Shown piece after piece: positions 1-8,004 of a stretch of DNA of 64,000 nt. Origin of the DNA: JAEKNW01 sp963678375. Lineage in GTDB: Bacteria; Cloacimonadota; Cloacimonadia; Cloacimonadales; JAFGVF01. The notes below the pieces were generated by a model. The model saw only the letters and a list, made by a program, of their open reading frames with translations. It was not told the origin of the DNA and searched no databases. The first letter of the stretch is position 1; each line of letters starts with the position of its first letter. The stretch lies in assembly GCA_963678375.2 (NCBI GenBank), contig OY782831.1, positions 310,001 through 374,000 on the forward strand, in the 5' to 3' direction. Position numbers and translations under genes: made by a program.

Positions 1-752
1 AGTATTTTTGCTTGAGCAGTCATACTCATATCACCAATCTCATCGAGAAATAAGGTACCTCCATCAGCTTCCTCAATCTTACCTTTTTTTGGTTTATCAG
101 CACCTGTAAAAGCACCTTTTTCATAACCAAATAACTCACTTTCAACAAGTTCATTAGGAATTGCAGCAGAGTTAAATCTTATAAAACTCCCTTCAGTTCT
201 ACAAGATTTGGTGTGAATAGACCAGGCTACCAACTCTTTTCCTGTCCCACTCTCACCTTGAATTAGGACTTTTGAGTTTGTTGCTGCAACTTTATTAATC
301 AGGGAGTTAAGTTTCTGCATCTCAGGAGAATCCCCTATCATCTGATATTTTGAATCTAGATTCTCTTCTAAATTAGCTACTCTATTGTTTATTCTAATGT
401 GTTTAATTGCTTTGTTAAGTGTTACTTTGACAATTGGAAGAGACAGTGGTTTTTCCAAGAAGTCATAAGCTCCTACCTTGATGGATTTAACTGCAATAGG
501 AATATTACTATGACCAGATATCATAACAACTAAAGCCTCTTTATTGAAACTTTTGATTTTTTCTAAAGCATTAACTCCATCCATAACAGGCATTTTAACA
601 TCAAGAAAGGTTATGTCTGGAAGAAAGGATTTATATTGTTCAAGAGCTTGTTGCCCATTATAGGCCACACTAACCTCATGTTTATCTTCTTCGAAAATCT
701 CTTTAAGTAGTTTTACTATATTTATTTCATCATCAGCGATCAGTATTTTCAT
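1..752 (-). CDS. NtrX/NtrC-type sigma-54-dependent response regulator (3' part cut by window edge)
   Basis: This is the cytoplasmic response regulator that partners the histidine kinase encoded just upstream. The first 250 codons are visible, starting at the ATG at 752 and running off the left edge. Residues 1-115 form a receiver domain (starts MKILIADDE, with LDVKMP around the phospho-acceptor Asp and EKP near the end). The AAA+ domain follows, with Walker A GESGTGKE, the sigma-54 contact loop GAFTGA and Walker B GGTLFLDEIGD. By family knowledge it opens sigma-54 promoters when phosphorylated. A C-terminal Fis-type DNA-binding domain is expected outside the window. Its start overlaps the kinase end by 20 bp, so the two are probably translationally coupled. 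Confidence 0.93.
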   Translation of the reverse strand, partial: MKILIADDEINIVKLLKEIFEEDKHEVSVAYNGQQALEQYKSFLPDITFLDVKMPVMDGVNALEKIKSFNKEALVVMISGHSNIPIAVKSIKVGAYDFLEKPLSLPIVKVTLNKAIKHIRINNRVANLEENLDSKYQMIGDSPEMQKLNSLINKVAATNSKVLIQGESGTGKELVAWSIHTKSCRTEGSFIRFNSAAIPNELVESELFGYEKGAFTGADKPKKGKIEEADGGTLFLDEIGDMSMTAQAKI

Positions 753-1899
753 CAAAAATCTCCATAGAGAATCTAAATTTGGTGCCAATTCCTTCTTGGC
801 TATTTACATAAATTGTAGAGCCATTTGCTTCAATAAATTTTTTAACTAAGGCTAAACCAATACCACTTCCATTAGTTTTTTGTGTGAAATAAGGATTGTA
901 TATCCTATTAATATTTTCACGGGAAATGCCAATTCCATGGTCTTCTACACAAACAATTATTTGACCATGTTTTTCTCTAACAGATACCTCAATTGCTGTT
1001 CCCCTGTGGCTAGCATCTATTGCATTTTGTAGTAAGTTAGTTATTATTTGATAAAAATGATCTTGATCAAAGTAGACCATTCTATGGGACTGATAATCTT
1101 TATTAATAACATAATCAGCACTATAAGAATCGATTATACTATCTAAAACTTTTGTTGGAGAGAATGAACTTTTCTCAGGGACAACAAGTTTAGCAAAAGT
1201 TGAAAAGTTTCTTGATATTGAGAGAAGGTTTTGGATTTCGTTATGAATAACTTCAGTAGCTTGAGGGAAATAATCATAAAACTTTTCTTTTTCTTCATAT
1301 TTTTCTTCCAATCTTTGGAGAGTAAGCTGAATAGGAGTTAATGGATTCTTGATTTCATGGGCTAAAGCTCTTGATAAATCCTTCCAAATTGCCTGTTTCT
1401 CAGATTCTACTAGCTTTTCTTGGGTGGAAGTTAATTCTTTGGACATTGTATTGAATGATTTTTTTAGTTCTCTCATCTCTCTGATACCAGTCTCTGGTAA
1501 TGAAATATCGTAGAATCCTTTTTGGATCAATTCAGTAGCTTTCTGTAAATCAATAATTGGCTTACTAAACTTCATAACTATTACGATAAATAGGGCGAAA
1601 GCCCCAAAAGCAATAGCAATAATTATCATCCATGAATAACTTTTAACTTCTATTAAGGTAGTTGTGGTTAGAGCTTTTAAACTGTTCATATTATTAATCA
1701 AATTACTTGCTAAGAGGGAATCTTGAGCAGTTTCTAGTCTCAAGTTTTGAACAAAAGGTTGGGCATCTATATTATCAAAAGATGTTTTTATGGCCTCTTG
1801 TTGATTTAGAAAATAGTTGTTTATAAAATATATACTTAAGCCAAAGACAACAACAAACGTTATAATAAAATAGGATCTTATCCCTGGTTGATACTTCAT
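733..1899 (-). CDS. NtrY-like membrane sensor histidine kinase
   Basis: A 388-residue sensor kinase that autophosphorylates and passes phosphate to the regulator encoded downstream. Two membrane segments (about residues 11-30 and 90-110) bracket a short periplasmic loop. A HAMP region follows at about 111-163. The H-box ALAHEIKNPLTPIQ has the phospho-accepting His at about 181, and the 'NPLTP' form is typical of NtrY/PgtB-like kinases. The ATPase domain has the N-box QNAID (about 291), the G1 box EDHGIGI (about 319) and the G2 box GSGIGLAL (about 344). It sits between a DUF4390 gene and an NtrX-like gene, the order seen around ntrYX in betaproteobacteria. The signal sensed cannot be read from the sequence. 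Confidence 0.92.
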   Translation of the reverse strand: MKYQPGIRSYFIITFVVVFGLSIYFINNYFLNQQEAIKTSFDNIDAQPFVQNLRLETAQDSLLASNLINNMNSLKALTTTTLIEVKSYSWMIIIAIAFGAFALFIVIVMKFSKPIIDLQKATELIQKGFYDISLPETGIREMRELKKSFNTMSKELTSTQEKLVESEKQAIWKDLSRALAHEIKNPLTPIQLTLQRLEEKYEEKEKFYDYFPQATEVIHNEIQNLLSISRNFSTFAKLVVPEKSSFSPTKVLDSIIDSYSADYVINKDYQSHRMVYFDQDHFYQIITNLLQNAIDASHRGTAIEVSVREKHGQIIVCVEDHGIGISRENINRIYNPYFTQKTNGSGIGLALVKKFIEANGSTIYVNSQEGIGTKFRFSMEIFDENTDR

Positions 1900-1913
1900 T
1901 TATCCTTCCAAAA

Positions 1914-2465
1914 TTAATTTCTAGCATTATCGAGTTTTATTCTCTCCTTTAAGCGAGGGCTTTTATTTTTCCATAAAAGCATTAGATTAAACTCCTTATC
2001 CATGTCTTCAAAATAGATTTTGTCTAAATGTGCATAGATATCTAAATCATAATCCGAAACACTTTTTAGTCGTCTAAAATGCCATTTTATCTTTGAGAGT
2101 TCCTCAACTAAGCACTGATAATTTTCACAGACAATTGATTCATTTGTTGAACCTTTGATTAGTAAATAACTATCAAGAAGGGGGTCATAAGTAACATTAT
2201 GACTAAACTCTTCCTCTTCTAAAACTACACCTTTACTACTTACTGAAGTATGAAACCAAATATCAATGCTCTTTCCTGTTTTGAAGATTTCCTCAAAATC
2301 ATTCTCAAAGGCACTATCAAGGTTGAGTTCAATTCCAATAGCCCCTTCTAAGTAAGTAAGTCTTAAGGAACTAAATCTGGCATCATTACCTTCATAAGAA
2401 GATAATATAAGTAATCCGAAAGTTATTACTCCTTTCAAAATGTAGTTTCCAAAACTCTCAAACAT
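1914..2465 (-). CDS. DUF4390 family protein next to NtrYX
   Basis: A 183-residue protein with a hydrophobic N-terminus (about residues 8-22), probably exported or membrane-anchored. The pattern of an amphipathic 'ELNLDSAFENDFEEIFKTGK' segment, a central YDPLLDSYLL strand and a C-terminal LLWKN stretch matches my memory of DUF4390, a family of unknown function found beside ntrY in betaproteobacteria. A longer reading frame begins at a TTG (2513) with no good ribosome site. The ATG at 2465 is preceded by GAGGAAAAAAGA and gives a sensible N-terminus, so I chose it. It ends 14 bp before the kinase start, so it is probably in the same operon and may influence kinase input. Family assignment is by eye. 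Confidence 0.7.
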   Translation of the reverse strand: MFESFGNYILKGVITFGLLILSSYEGNDARFSSLRLTYLEGAIGIELNLDSAFENDFEEIFKTGKSIDIWFHTSVSSKGVVLEEEEFSHNVTYDPLLDSYLLIKGSTNESIVCENYQCLVEELSKIKWHFRRLKSVSDYDLDIYAHLDKIYFEDMDKEFNLMLLWKNKSPRLKERIKLDNARN

Positions 2466-2626
2466 TCTTTTTTCCTCATCTAGCTTGTTAAAACATCTCA
2501 AATAATCACTCAAAAACTCTTATAATCCTATTAAACTATTTTTAAAATAACTGACAAGTAAAAAATTTTATATTATCCTAAATAGTGGAGTTGAATTTCA
2601 AACAGCACTATTTGGGAGTAAGGGAA

Positions 2627-2653
2627 GCCCAATCCGAGGATTATGGATTGGGC
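2627..2653 (-). terminator. 9-bp hairpin after the PDZ gene
   Basis: A perfect inverted repeat GCCCAATCC/GGATTGGGC with a 9-nt loop lies 38 bp past the stop of the PDZ-protein gene. There is no clear U-tract after it on the minus strand, so it may be a weak terminator, an RNA-stability hairpin or a processing site. Confidence 0.5.
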
Positions 2654-2690
2654 GTGGAAGGATATACTAATACGACTTGTCTAATTTATC

Positions 2691-3938
2691 TTAAAATTCT
2701 ATCCATGGACCAACAGAGAAGGTCAAGCCGGTGCATTGTGTATCTGGAGAGTTAGATATACCATATTCATAACCTCCTGATTTCCAGCCTGAGTAAGGTG
2801 AATAACCTAAAACATAAGCAGCTTCAGCTCTTACACCAACCCATGAAAGGATAGGGACATATATGTCTGCACGTGGTTGGAAGATTATATAATCTCTGTT
2901 CATTACCATGTGATTATTACCTGATTGGTTAAAATCATTGTTCAAATCTGTCCAATCATAGTCTCCGTTTGTTTGTGAAAACTCTACATTATGAGTTCCA
3001 CCACCTAACAAGAAACCAATACCTGGTTGGAAATATTTAGTAAAATATATTCTTTTATCTAAAGTGACTCCTGCGAATCCATTATAATACTTCATTTCTC
3101 TTACAAAATTCTCTTTACTTTTTAGATTATGCCCTTCTTGATTTGACCCTGGGAAAACACCTAGCCCTTCAGCACCAATTTGAATATTCTTAGTTTGATC
3201 TCCTTCATGCCAAGACCATTCTCCACCTAGGTAAAATCCGTTACCAACATGAATTCTAAAGCCAAAACCATTCATGAAGATACCATCATCATCAAGTTTA
3301 TCAAACTGCATACCTGTAAAGAGGTCATTTAAATCTTCAATATCTTCAATTTGGTAATAACGAGGAATCCAGTTGATTGCAACAGAATTCCAGTCAACAT
3401 CATCTTCCATAGTTTCTATATCAACAGTAATATCTTCTTCTGATTTTGGTTTTGCTTCAAAAGTATATTCTTTTTCTATGTGCTCTCCTGCAGAAAATAT
3501 CTTCATAGTTGCTACATCGCCAGGTGAGTAGGATTTTAAAATTTCAGTAAAAGCTTTATTATTAGTTACTTTTCTGCCATCAATTTCATAAATGATATCA
3601 TTTGCAAAGATCTTCTGTCTGCTTGCAGATGAACCAGAAACTACTCCAGAGATTAAGACACCATAAGTTAAGTCATAATTTAACTCTCTAACATCTTCTA
3701 ATGTTAAATCTTTAGGAAAAACTCCCATATAAACTTTGCTTGAACTATTTTTAGTAACTGTAATAACTACTGGGTTTTTCTCATCTGACATTTTCTCTGC
3801 TAAATCTTCCATTTCTTCAGCAAACTGTTCCATTCTTGCTTCAAACTTCTCCATGTTTACTTCAACTTGGGCTTCTTGTGCGAACATAAAAGTTAATGTT
3901 AAGGACATTAACACAGTAATAATTAAAAACTTTTTCAT
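2691..3938 (-). CDS. Exported PDZ-domain protein with coiled coil and barrel-like C-terminus
   Basis: A 415-residue secreted protein. The signal peptide is residues 1-20 (cut near MFA-QEA). A glutamate-rich coiled coil follows (about 25-52). A PDZ domain (about 65-160) has GVLISGVVSGSSA..IFANDIIYEIDGRKV, typical of the ligand-binding lobe. The C-terminal half is rich in Gly and aromatic residues with alternating strands and ends in Trp-Ile-Glu-Phe. A terminal aromatic residue and this pattern fit an outer-membrane barrel. The frame extends 24 codons upstream, but the ATG at 3938 has a GGAGGA site and directly begins the signal peptide. It has no protease domain, so it is more likely a scaffold or envelope protein. 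The upstream intergenic region carries tandem palindromes, suggesting specific control. Confidence 0.75.
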   Translation of the reverse strand: MKKFLIITVLMSLTLTFMFAQEAQVEVNMEKFEARMEQFAEEMEDLAEKMSDEKNPVVITVTKNSSSKVYMGVFPKDLTLEDVRELNYDLTYGVLISGVVSGSSASRQKIFANDIIYEIDGRKVTNNKAFTEILKSYSPGDVATMKIFSAGEHIEKEYTFEAKPKSEEDITVDIETMEDDVDWNSVAINWIPRYYQIEDIEDLNDLFTGMQFDKLDDDGIFMNGFGFRIHVGNGFYLGGEWSWHEGDQTKNIQIGAEGLGVFPGSNQEGHNLKSKENFVREMKYYNGFAGVTLDKRIYFTKYFQPGIGFLLGGGTHNVEFSQTNGDYDWTDLNNDFNQSGNNHMVMNRDYIIFQPRADIYVPILSWVGVRAEAAYVLGYSPYSGWKSGGYEYGISNSPDTQCTGLTFSVGPWIEF

Positions 3939-4078
3939 TTTATCCTCCAATTTTTTATTCTCGTACAAAGCATAAGTGCACAGAGTGTTCCAAAGTTTTC
4001 CAAAATACATATATTACTTATTATCAATACTTTATGAATATTTTTGTGAAATAAACATAAGTTATAGATGTGGAATTT

Positions 4079-4116
4079 TATATCATTTTGATATAGCGAA
4101 ATATCATTTTGATATA
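4079..4116. promoter_or_regulatory. Two tandem palindromes (candidate operators) upstream of the PDZ gene
   Basis: TATATCATTTTGATATA (7-3-7 palindrome, 4079-4095) is followed by a near copy with ATATCA-TTT-TGATAT arms (4101-4115). The centres are 21 bp apart, two helical turns, as expected for two dimers bound on the same DNA face. They lie about 140-180 bp before the PDZ-protein start codon. The rest of 3939-4341 holds no gene that I can support. Confidence 0.5.
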
Positions 4117-4214
4117 AAGACAATAATATTATATGATTGATTCCTCAAAGTGTGAATAGTAAATAAATAGTTTAATATAGCAGTGTTTGTAGTAGATATT
4201 TTTCGCTAAGTTAT

Positions 4215-4276
4215 TCCTTCATTGTTAGTATAACAATAAAACTTCCATACTTTGTGAGGATAGTAATAATGAAGGA
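4215..4276. repeat. Nested inverted repeats downstream of lptA-like gene
   Basis: A tight palindrome ATTGTTAGTATAACAAT (7-3-7, 4221-4237) sits inside a wider 9-bp inverted repeat, TCCTTCATT (4215-4223) and AATGAAGGA (4268-4276). It could be a terminator region for the LPS operon or another binding site for the next promoter. No U-tract is obvious. Confidence 0.35.
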
Positions 4277-4341
4277 TCACGAAAACAGTTGAAAAGAATA
4301 AATCATCACATAAACGAAAACACAATGAAGAGCTTATATAT

Positions 4342-5445
4342 CTATTTTTTAGTCTTGGGAGCACTTTTAAAGATATAGCTTCCACTTATACTCTCAAGCT
4401 GTTTAATCTCTTCAATTTCATTATCTTCAGTAAAAGTAACTTGTAATTTATTTGAAGATGATACATTCCGTGAATATTCTTTACTGTTCTCTCTTTCTTC
4501 TTCAGAGATTATTTCATAAAGGACACTTGTTTCAGCTAACATAGATTTTGGTTTCTTATCTTCAAAGAAGATATCTATCTTTTCAGCTGTAAGCCAATTA
4601 TTATAATCTTGTCCTTCTTCGAAAGAAAAATCAAGTCGGCAATCATTAATAAATTCGACATGAGAAAGGTTATTTTCAACAAAAAAGAGGTTAAAAGTCT
4701 CAGCCAAGCCAGTACCAAAGTCTGTTTCGATACGGGGTTGTCCAGAGAAGACAGCTTTACCATCTTCATTATAATAAATAAGAAAGTTACTAAAAATTTC
4801 AGCTTCACTTAAACTTGTATGAACATTAAACATAGCAACAATTTTATCAAAATTAGCATGATATTCCATCTTCTCGGCTGAGATTGTCAGGGAGTCTTTT
4901 TTATTCTCAATTAAAGGATTAATATTCATAAATCCATAACCGTCTTTACGATGATATTCAAGGTAGCCTGATTTGGCAGTTATATTTTCTGATAATTCTT
5001 TTGCAATCACATCCTTAGAAGCGATAATTTCTTCAATTTTGCGATTATATATTAAAGTATCAGCTTGAAACTCTCGTTTTAATTCACTCCTAGCATTATA
5101 TTCATAGGCTATAACGTTACCACTAAATTGGACAATCTCCTGAATATTATCATAGTAAGCATAATCTGAAGTGATAGTTAGAGTATCTTTTTGGACAACT
5201 ACATTGTTAAAAAGCTTAGCAGTCTCTGTTTGTTCTACAATTGTTCCTTTATCACAGAAAAATTCTATCTGCCCATAGATGAAGTTAACATTCCCGTTCA
5301 TATTAAGAATATACTTGTCATTGTTCTTATTTAAAACAACATTATCAGCATTCCTGATTTTATAACTTTTATCTTCAAGGAGTTGATTACTCAGAGCTAT
5401 CGTTACGCTTACTGCGATTAGAAAAATCGCCAAAAGTTTTTTCAT
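4342..5445 (-). CDS. LptA/OstA-like LPS transport protein
   Basis: A 367-residue periplasmic protein with signal peptide MKKLLAIFLIAVSVTIALS and then repeated OstA-type strand pairs, for example 'NVNFIYGQIEFFCDKGTIV', 'LTITSDYAYYDNIQEIVQFSGNV' and 'LTISAEKMEYHANFDKIVAMF'. LptA proteins form the periplasmic bridge that carries lipopolysaccharide from the inner-membrane extractor to LptD. It is longer than E. coli LptA (about 185 residues), with more repeats, as in FCB-group OstA-like proteins. The start at 5445 has AAGGAG upstream and lies 59 bp inside the lptC-like gene. It is last in the kdsA-kdsC-lptC-lptA operon. Confidence 0.82.
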   Translation of the reverse strand: MKKLLAIFLIAVSVTIALSNQLLEDKSYKIRNADNVVLNKNNDKYILNMNGNVNFIYGQIEFFCDKGTIVEQTETAKLFNNVVVQKDTLTITSDYAYYDNIQEIVQFSGNVIAYEYNARSELKREFQADTLIYNRKIEEIIASKDVIAKELSENITAKSGYLEYHRKDGYGFMNINPLIENKKDSLTISAEKMEYHANFDKIVAMFNVHTSLSEAEIFSNFLIYYNEDGKAVFSGQPRIETDFGTGLAETFNLFFVENNLSHVEFINDCRLDFSFEEGQDYNNWLTAEKIDIFFEDKKPKSMLAETSVLYEIISEEERENSKEYSRNVSSSNKLQVTFTEDNEIEEIKQLESISGSYIFKSAPKTKK

Positions 5446-5980
5446 CAGCTACTCCTTGTCCTGAAACTTTTTCCATTTTAGTCATTTCTAATTTAGAGTT
5501 CGTTATCAAATTATAACCGTTTAAATATGTATTTTCATCCCAGTAATCAACTTCTCCTGGACATGTGATTCTATCGCTTGTTCTATCCCATAATGCCAAA
5601 TCAGTCTCAATTCTTCTTAAGTCTCCATATTTAAAGACTACATTCCCGATTCCTTTAATAATATTTGAACGATCATCGATAATTGTTGAATCACATATAA
5701 CAGTAGAAACAATCCCAGTATCTTCTTCAATAGTCATTATATAAACAGAATCAGCAATGGTTCGTTGATCTTCGTAGTATCTAGTTATAGACCTAGCTTG
5801 GAGAAGATACTCCAATTTATTGCCATTATACTTTTTAAGTTCCACCCCTTTACTGTTTTCATCAGGAGCATTTCTATCCATTTCAGCTTGAGGTAATTCA
5901 GAGCTAGTCTCACAACCTGCAAAGATAATTGCTGTGATAACTAGCAGACTAATCAGTATACTTTTCAATAGATTTTTCAT
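5387..5980 (-). CDS. lptC: LptC-like LPS export lipoprotein
   Basis: A 197-residue protein with a lipoprotein signal peptide (lipobox IIFAGC, Cys at about 23), so probably membrane-anchored in the periplasm. The following region, 'KGVELKKYNGNKLEYLLQA' then repeated beta strands with 'GIGNVVFKYGDLRRIETDLALWD', matches the LptC/YrbK fold that receives LPS from the LptBFG transporter and passes it to LptA. E. coli LptC is a membrane-anchored protein rather than a lipoprotein; lipoprotein forms occur in other phyla. It overlaps kdsC by 32 bp and the lptA-like gene by 59 bp. Genes for LptBFG and LptD are not in the window. Confidence 0.82.
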   Translation of the reverse strand: MKNLLKSILISLLVITAIIFAGCETSSELPQAEMDRNAPDENSKGVELKKYNGNKLEYLLQARSITRYYEDQRTIADSVYIMTIEEDTGIVSTVICDSTIIDDRSNIIKGIGNVVFKYGDLRRIETDLALWDRTSDRITCPGEVDYWDENTYLNGYNLITNSKLEMTKMEKVSGQGVADEKTFGDFSNRSKRNDSSE

Positions 5981-6476
5981 ACAAACCTTGAGCTTGCAAA
6001 ATTAAATCGATTACTTCTCTCACTGCTCCCTTACCTCCATCTTTCTTGCAAATAAAGTCAACATAAGGTTTTATTGCATCTTCTCCGTCATAAGGAGTAG
6101 CTGCAAAAGCTGCCCGAGTAAGTATAGGATAATCATTCCAATCATCACCGACATAGGCTAAATTTTCCCAACCAAGTTTAAGATCATCAAGTAATTCTTG
6201 CATCTTTATAGCTTTGTTTTCAATATTTTGATAAAAGTGTTTTATCTTTAAATCTTGACAGCGTCTTTCTAAGACTGAAGAAGTTCTACCAGTTATTACA
6301 GCAGGAATCAGACCTGCCCTATTTAGCATCATAATCCCCATACCATCTCTCGCTGAGAAGTTTTTTTGTTCTAATATTTTATCATCATCTGTTTGTATAT
6401 AAATAATACGACCGTCAGTTAAAACACCATCACAGTCAAAACATACTAATTTTATTTGCTTTAATTTATCTTGCAT
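5949..6476 (-). CDS. kdsC: 3-deoxy-D-manno-octulosonate 8-phosphate phosphatase
   Basis: A HAD-superfamily phosphatase of 175 residues, the usual length for KdsC. It removes phosphate from KDO-8-P to give KDO, the inner-core sugar of LPS. HAD motif I is FDCDGVLTDG (nucleophile Asp at about 14), motif II is VITGRTS, and motif III/IV is GDDWNDYPIL. The KdsC-type 'FSARDGMGIMML' and the C-terminal 'GGKGAVREVIDLIL' tail are both present. It overlaps the end of kdsA by 11 bp, so translation is probably coupled, and the two enzymes catalyse successive steps. Confidence 0.95.
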   Translation of the reverse strand: MQDKLKQIKLVCFDCDGVLTDGRIIYIQTDDDKILEQKNFSARDGMGIMMLNRAGLIPAVITGRTSSVLERRCQDLKIKHFYQNIENKAIKMQELLDDLKLGWENLAYVGDDWNDYPILTRAAFAATPYDGEDAIKPYVDFICKKDGGKGAVREVIDLILQAQGLYEKSIEKYTD

Positions 6477-7260
6477 TCCATATCCTTAAACAGTCTGTAA
6501 GTAATTGTTCCATCTTATCCAAAGCAAGCATAGATTTTGCATCACTTAAAGCTTGGTCTGGGTGAGGGTGAGTTTCTATGAATAGGCCATCAACTAAACC
6601 AGTAGCTAGTGCAGCCTTAGCCATCATCGGGACATATTCAGGATTACCTCCAGATATTTTCCCTAATGAAGGTTGTTGTAAGGAGTGAGTAACATCATAT
6701 ATAACTGGAAAATTTGATTTATGCATAAGAGCAAAGTTTCTGAAATCAACAACTAGATTATGGTAACCAAAAGAAGTTCCTCGCTCAGTCAGCATAACTT
6801 TTTCATTACCTGTTGAAGTAACCTTTTGAGCAGCAGAAATAGCATCTTGACCAGCCATGAATTGTGCTTTTTTAATATTTACAATTCTCCCACTTTTACC
6901 AGCTTCTATCAAGAGATCAGTTTGACGAGATAAAAAAGCAGGAATCTGAATAATATCTGCAACTTCCGCTACAGCTGTTATTTCATGACTTTCATGCACA
7001 TCTGTAACAATTGGTATTTCAAAATCGTCTTTAATTTTAGCAAGTAATTTAAGTCCTTGGTCTAAACCTAGTCCGGTGAACGAATCAAGAGAAGTACGGT
7101 TTGCTTTCTTGTAGGATGCTTTAAATACTAGAGGAATATCTAAGTTTACTGATATTCTTTTCAACTCTTCAGCTATCTGATAAAGCATGTTCTCAGATTC
7201 AATTACACAGGGCCCAGCCAAAAGAAAAAAATTATTACAATCTTTTAATCTATTATACAT
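6466..7260 (-). CDS. kdsA: 3-deoxy-8-phosphooctulonate synthase
   Basis: A class I aldolase-like enzyme joining phosphoenolpyruvate and arabinose-5-phosphate to form KDO-8-phosphate in the cytoplasm. Signature segments are FLLAGPCVIES, FKASYKKANRTS, VTDVHE, 'VNIKKAQFMAGQD', LTERGTSFGY, DVTHSLQQP and 'GLFIETHPHPDQALSD'. The length from the ATG at 7260 is 264 residues, close to other KdsA proteins. The frame opens earlier (7308), but 7260 has AAGGAA seven bases upstream and starts directly at the conserved core. It is first in the LPS operon. The 164-bp gap upstream holds a repeat hairpin and room for a promoter. Confidence 0.95.
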   Translation of the reverse strand: MYNRLKDCNNFFLLAGPCVIESENMLYQIAEELKRISVNLDIPLVFKASYKKANRTSLDSFTGLGLDQGLKLLAKIKDDFEIPIVTDVHESHEITAVAEVADIIQIPAFLSRQTDLLIEAGKSGRIVNIKKAQFMAGQDAISAAQKVTSTGNEKVMLTERGTSFGYHNLVVDFRNFALMHKSNFPVIYDVTHSLQQPSLGKISGGNPEYVPMMAKAALATGLVDGLFIETHPHPDQALSDAKSMLALDKMEQLLTDCLRIWNAR

Positions 7261-7324
7261 TTCATTTCCTTGAGATATAGTTATGTAGAGTAATTTTTCA
7301 TTAAACACTAATGGTGTTTTAGAA

Positions 7325-7365
7325 CTTTGAGAAAAATGCAGAATAATATAGTGCTATTCTCAAAG
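7325..7365. repeat. Perfect 9-bp inverted repeat between tag and kdsA
   Basis: CTTTGAGAA (7325-7333) and TTCTCAAAG (7357-7365) can form a hairpin. It may act as the tag terminator or a leader structure before kdsA. It overlaps the dispersed repeat at 7338-7383. Confidence 0.45.
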
Positions 7366-7383
7366 GACTATTGCATTATTTGG
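7338..7383 (+). repeat. Dispersed 46-nt intergenic repeat, copy 1
   Basis: Aligned without gaps, this stretch matches 28087-28132 at 38 of 46 positions by my count. The shared core is GCAGAA-AATATAG-GCTATTC-CAAAG and then CATTATTT. Both copies lie in intergenic DNA. There is no reading frame in it. Confidence 0.55.
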
Positions 7384-7424
7384 AATAAAGGTTTGTAGTC
7401 AAGAACAAATTAGTAAAGATGTTA

Positions 7425-7997
7425 TTATTTTGTAATTGTTTGACCTTGTTTATACTTGAAACATTCTACAATGTGATCATTAACTAGACCAACTGCTTGC
7501 ATAAAAGAGTAAATTATTGTTGTACCTATGAAGCGGAAACCCCTATTTTTCATATCTTTAGTAATTTCATCAGAGAGAGCTGTTGAGGCTGGAATATCAT
7601 TGATATTTTTGTATTGATTTAGCACAGGTTTGTGTCCTACAAAAGCCCATAGATAGTTTGAGAAAGAAGCAAATTCAGCTTGAATCTCAAGTACTTTTTG
7701 AGCATTATTAATTACTGCTCTTACTTTAAGTTTATTACGGATAATTCCTGGATCATTTAAGAGAGATTGTTCCTTATCTTCGGTAAAATTCGCAACTTTT
7801 TGGATATCAAAATTAGCAAATGCTATACGAAAATTCTCTCTTTTCTTGAGAATAGTTAGCCAATTAAGTCCGGCTTGCATTGTCTCTAAAACTAGAAATT
7901 CGAATAGTTTCTGGTCATCAGTAAGGGGATTTCCCCACTCATTATCATGATATTCAATATATAGAGGATGGGTAAGGCACCATTCACATCTTTTCAT
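7425..7997 (-). CDS. tag: DNA-3-methyladenine glycosylase I
   Basis: A cytoplasmic base-excision repair enzyme that removes 3-methyladenine from alkylated DNA. It is 190 residues long, as is typical. It has the N-terminal zinc ligands (MKRCEW and EYHDNEWG), the catalytic-pocket segment LVLETMQAGLNW with the conserved Glu, a GIIRNKLKVRAVINNA helix-hairpin-helix region, and the C-terminal 'VNDHIVECF' with the remaining His/Cys zinc ligands. The start at 7997 has GAGGAT upstream and lies 7 bp after the dipeptidase gene, so it is probably the last gene of that operon. Confidence 0.95.
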   Translation of the reverse strand: MKRCEWCLTHPLYIEYHDNEWGNPLTDDQKLFEFLVLETMQAGLNWLTILKKRENFRIAFANFDIQKVANFTEDKEQSLLNDPGIIRNKLKVRAVINNAQKVLEIQAEFASFSNYLWAFVGHKPVLNQYKNINDIPASTALSDEITKDMKNRGFRFIGTTIIYSFMQAVGLVNDHIVECFKYKQGQTITK

Positions 7998-8004
7998 TGT
8001 ATCC

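Noticed and set aside
3935..4123. 62-codon ORF with a repeated SLYQNDI peptide
   Set aside because: The repeat comes from the two DNA palindromes; it overlaps the PDZ signal-peptide region and has no ribosome site.
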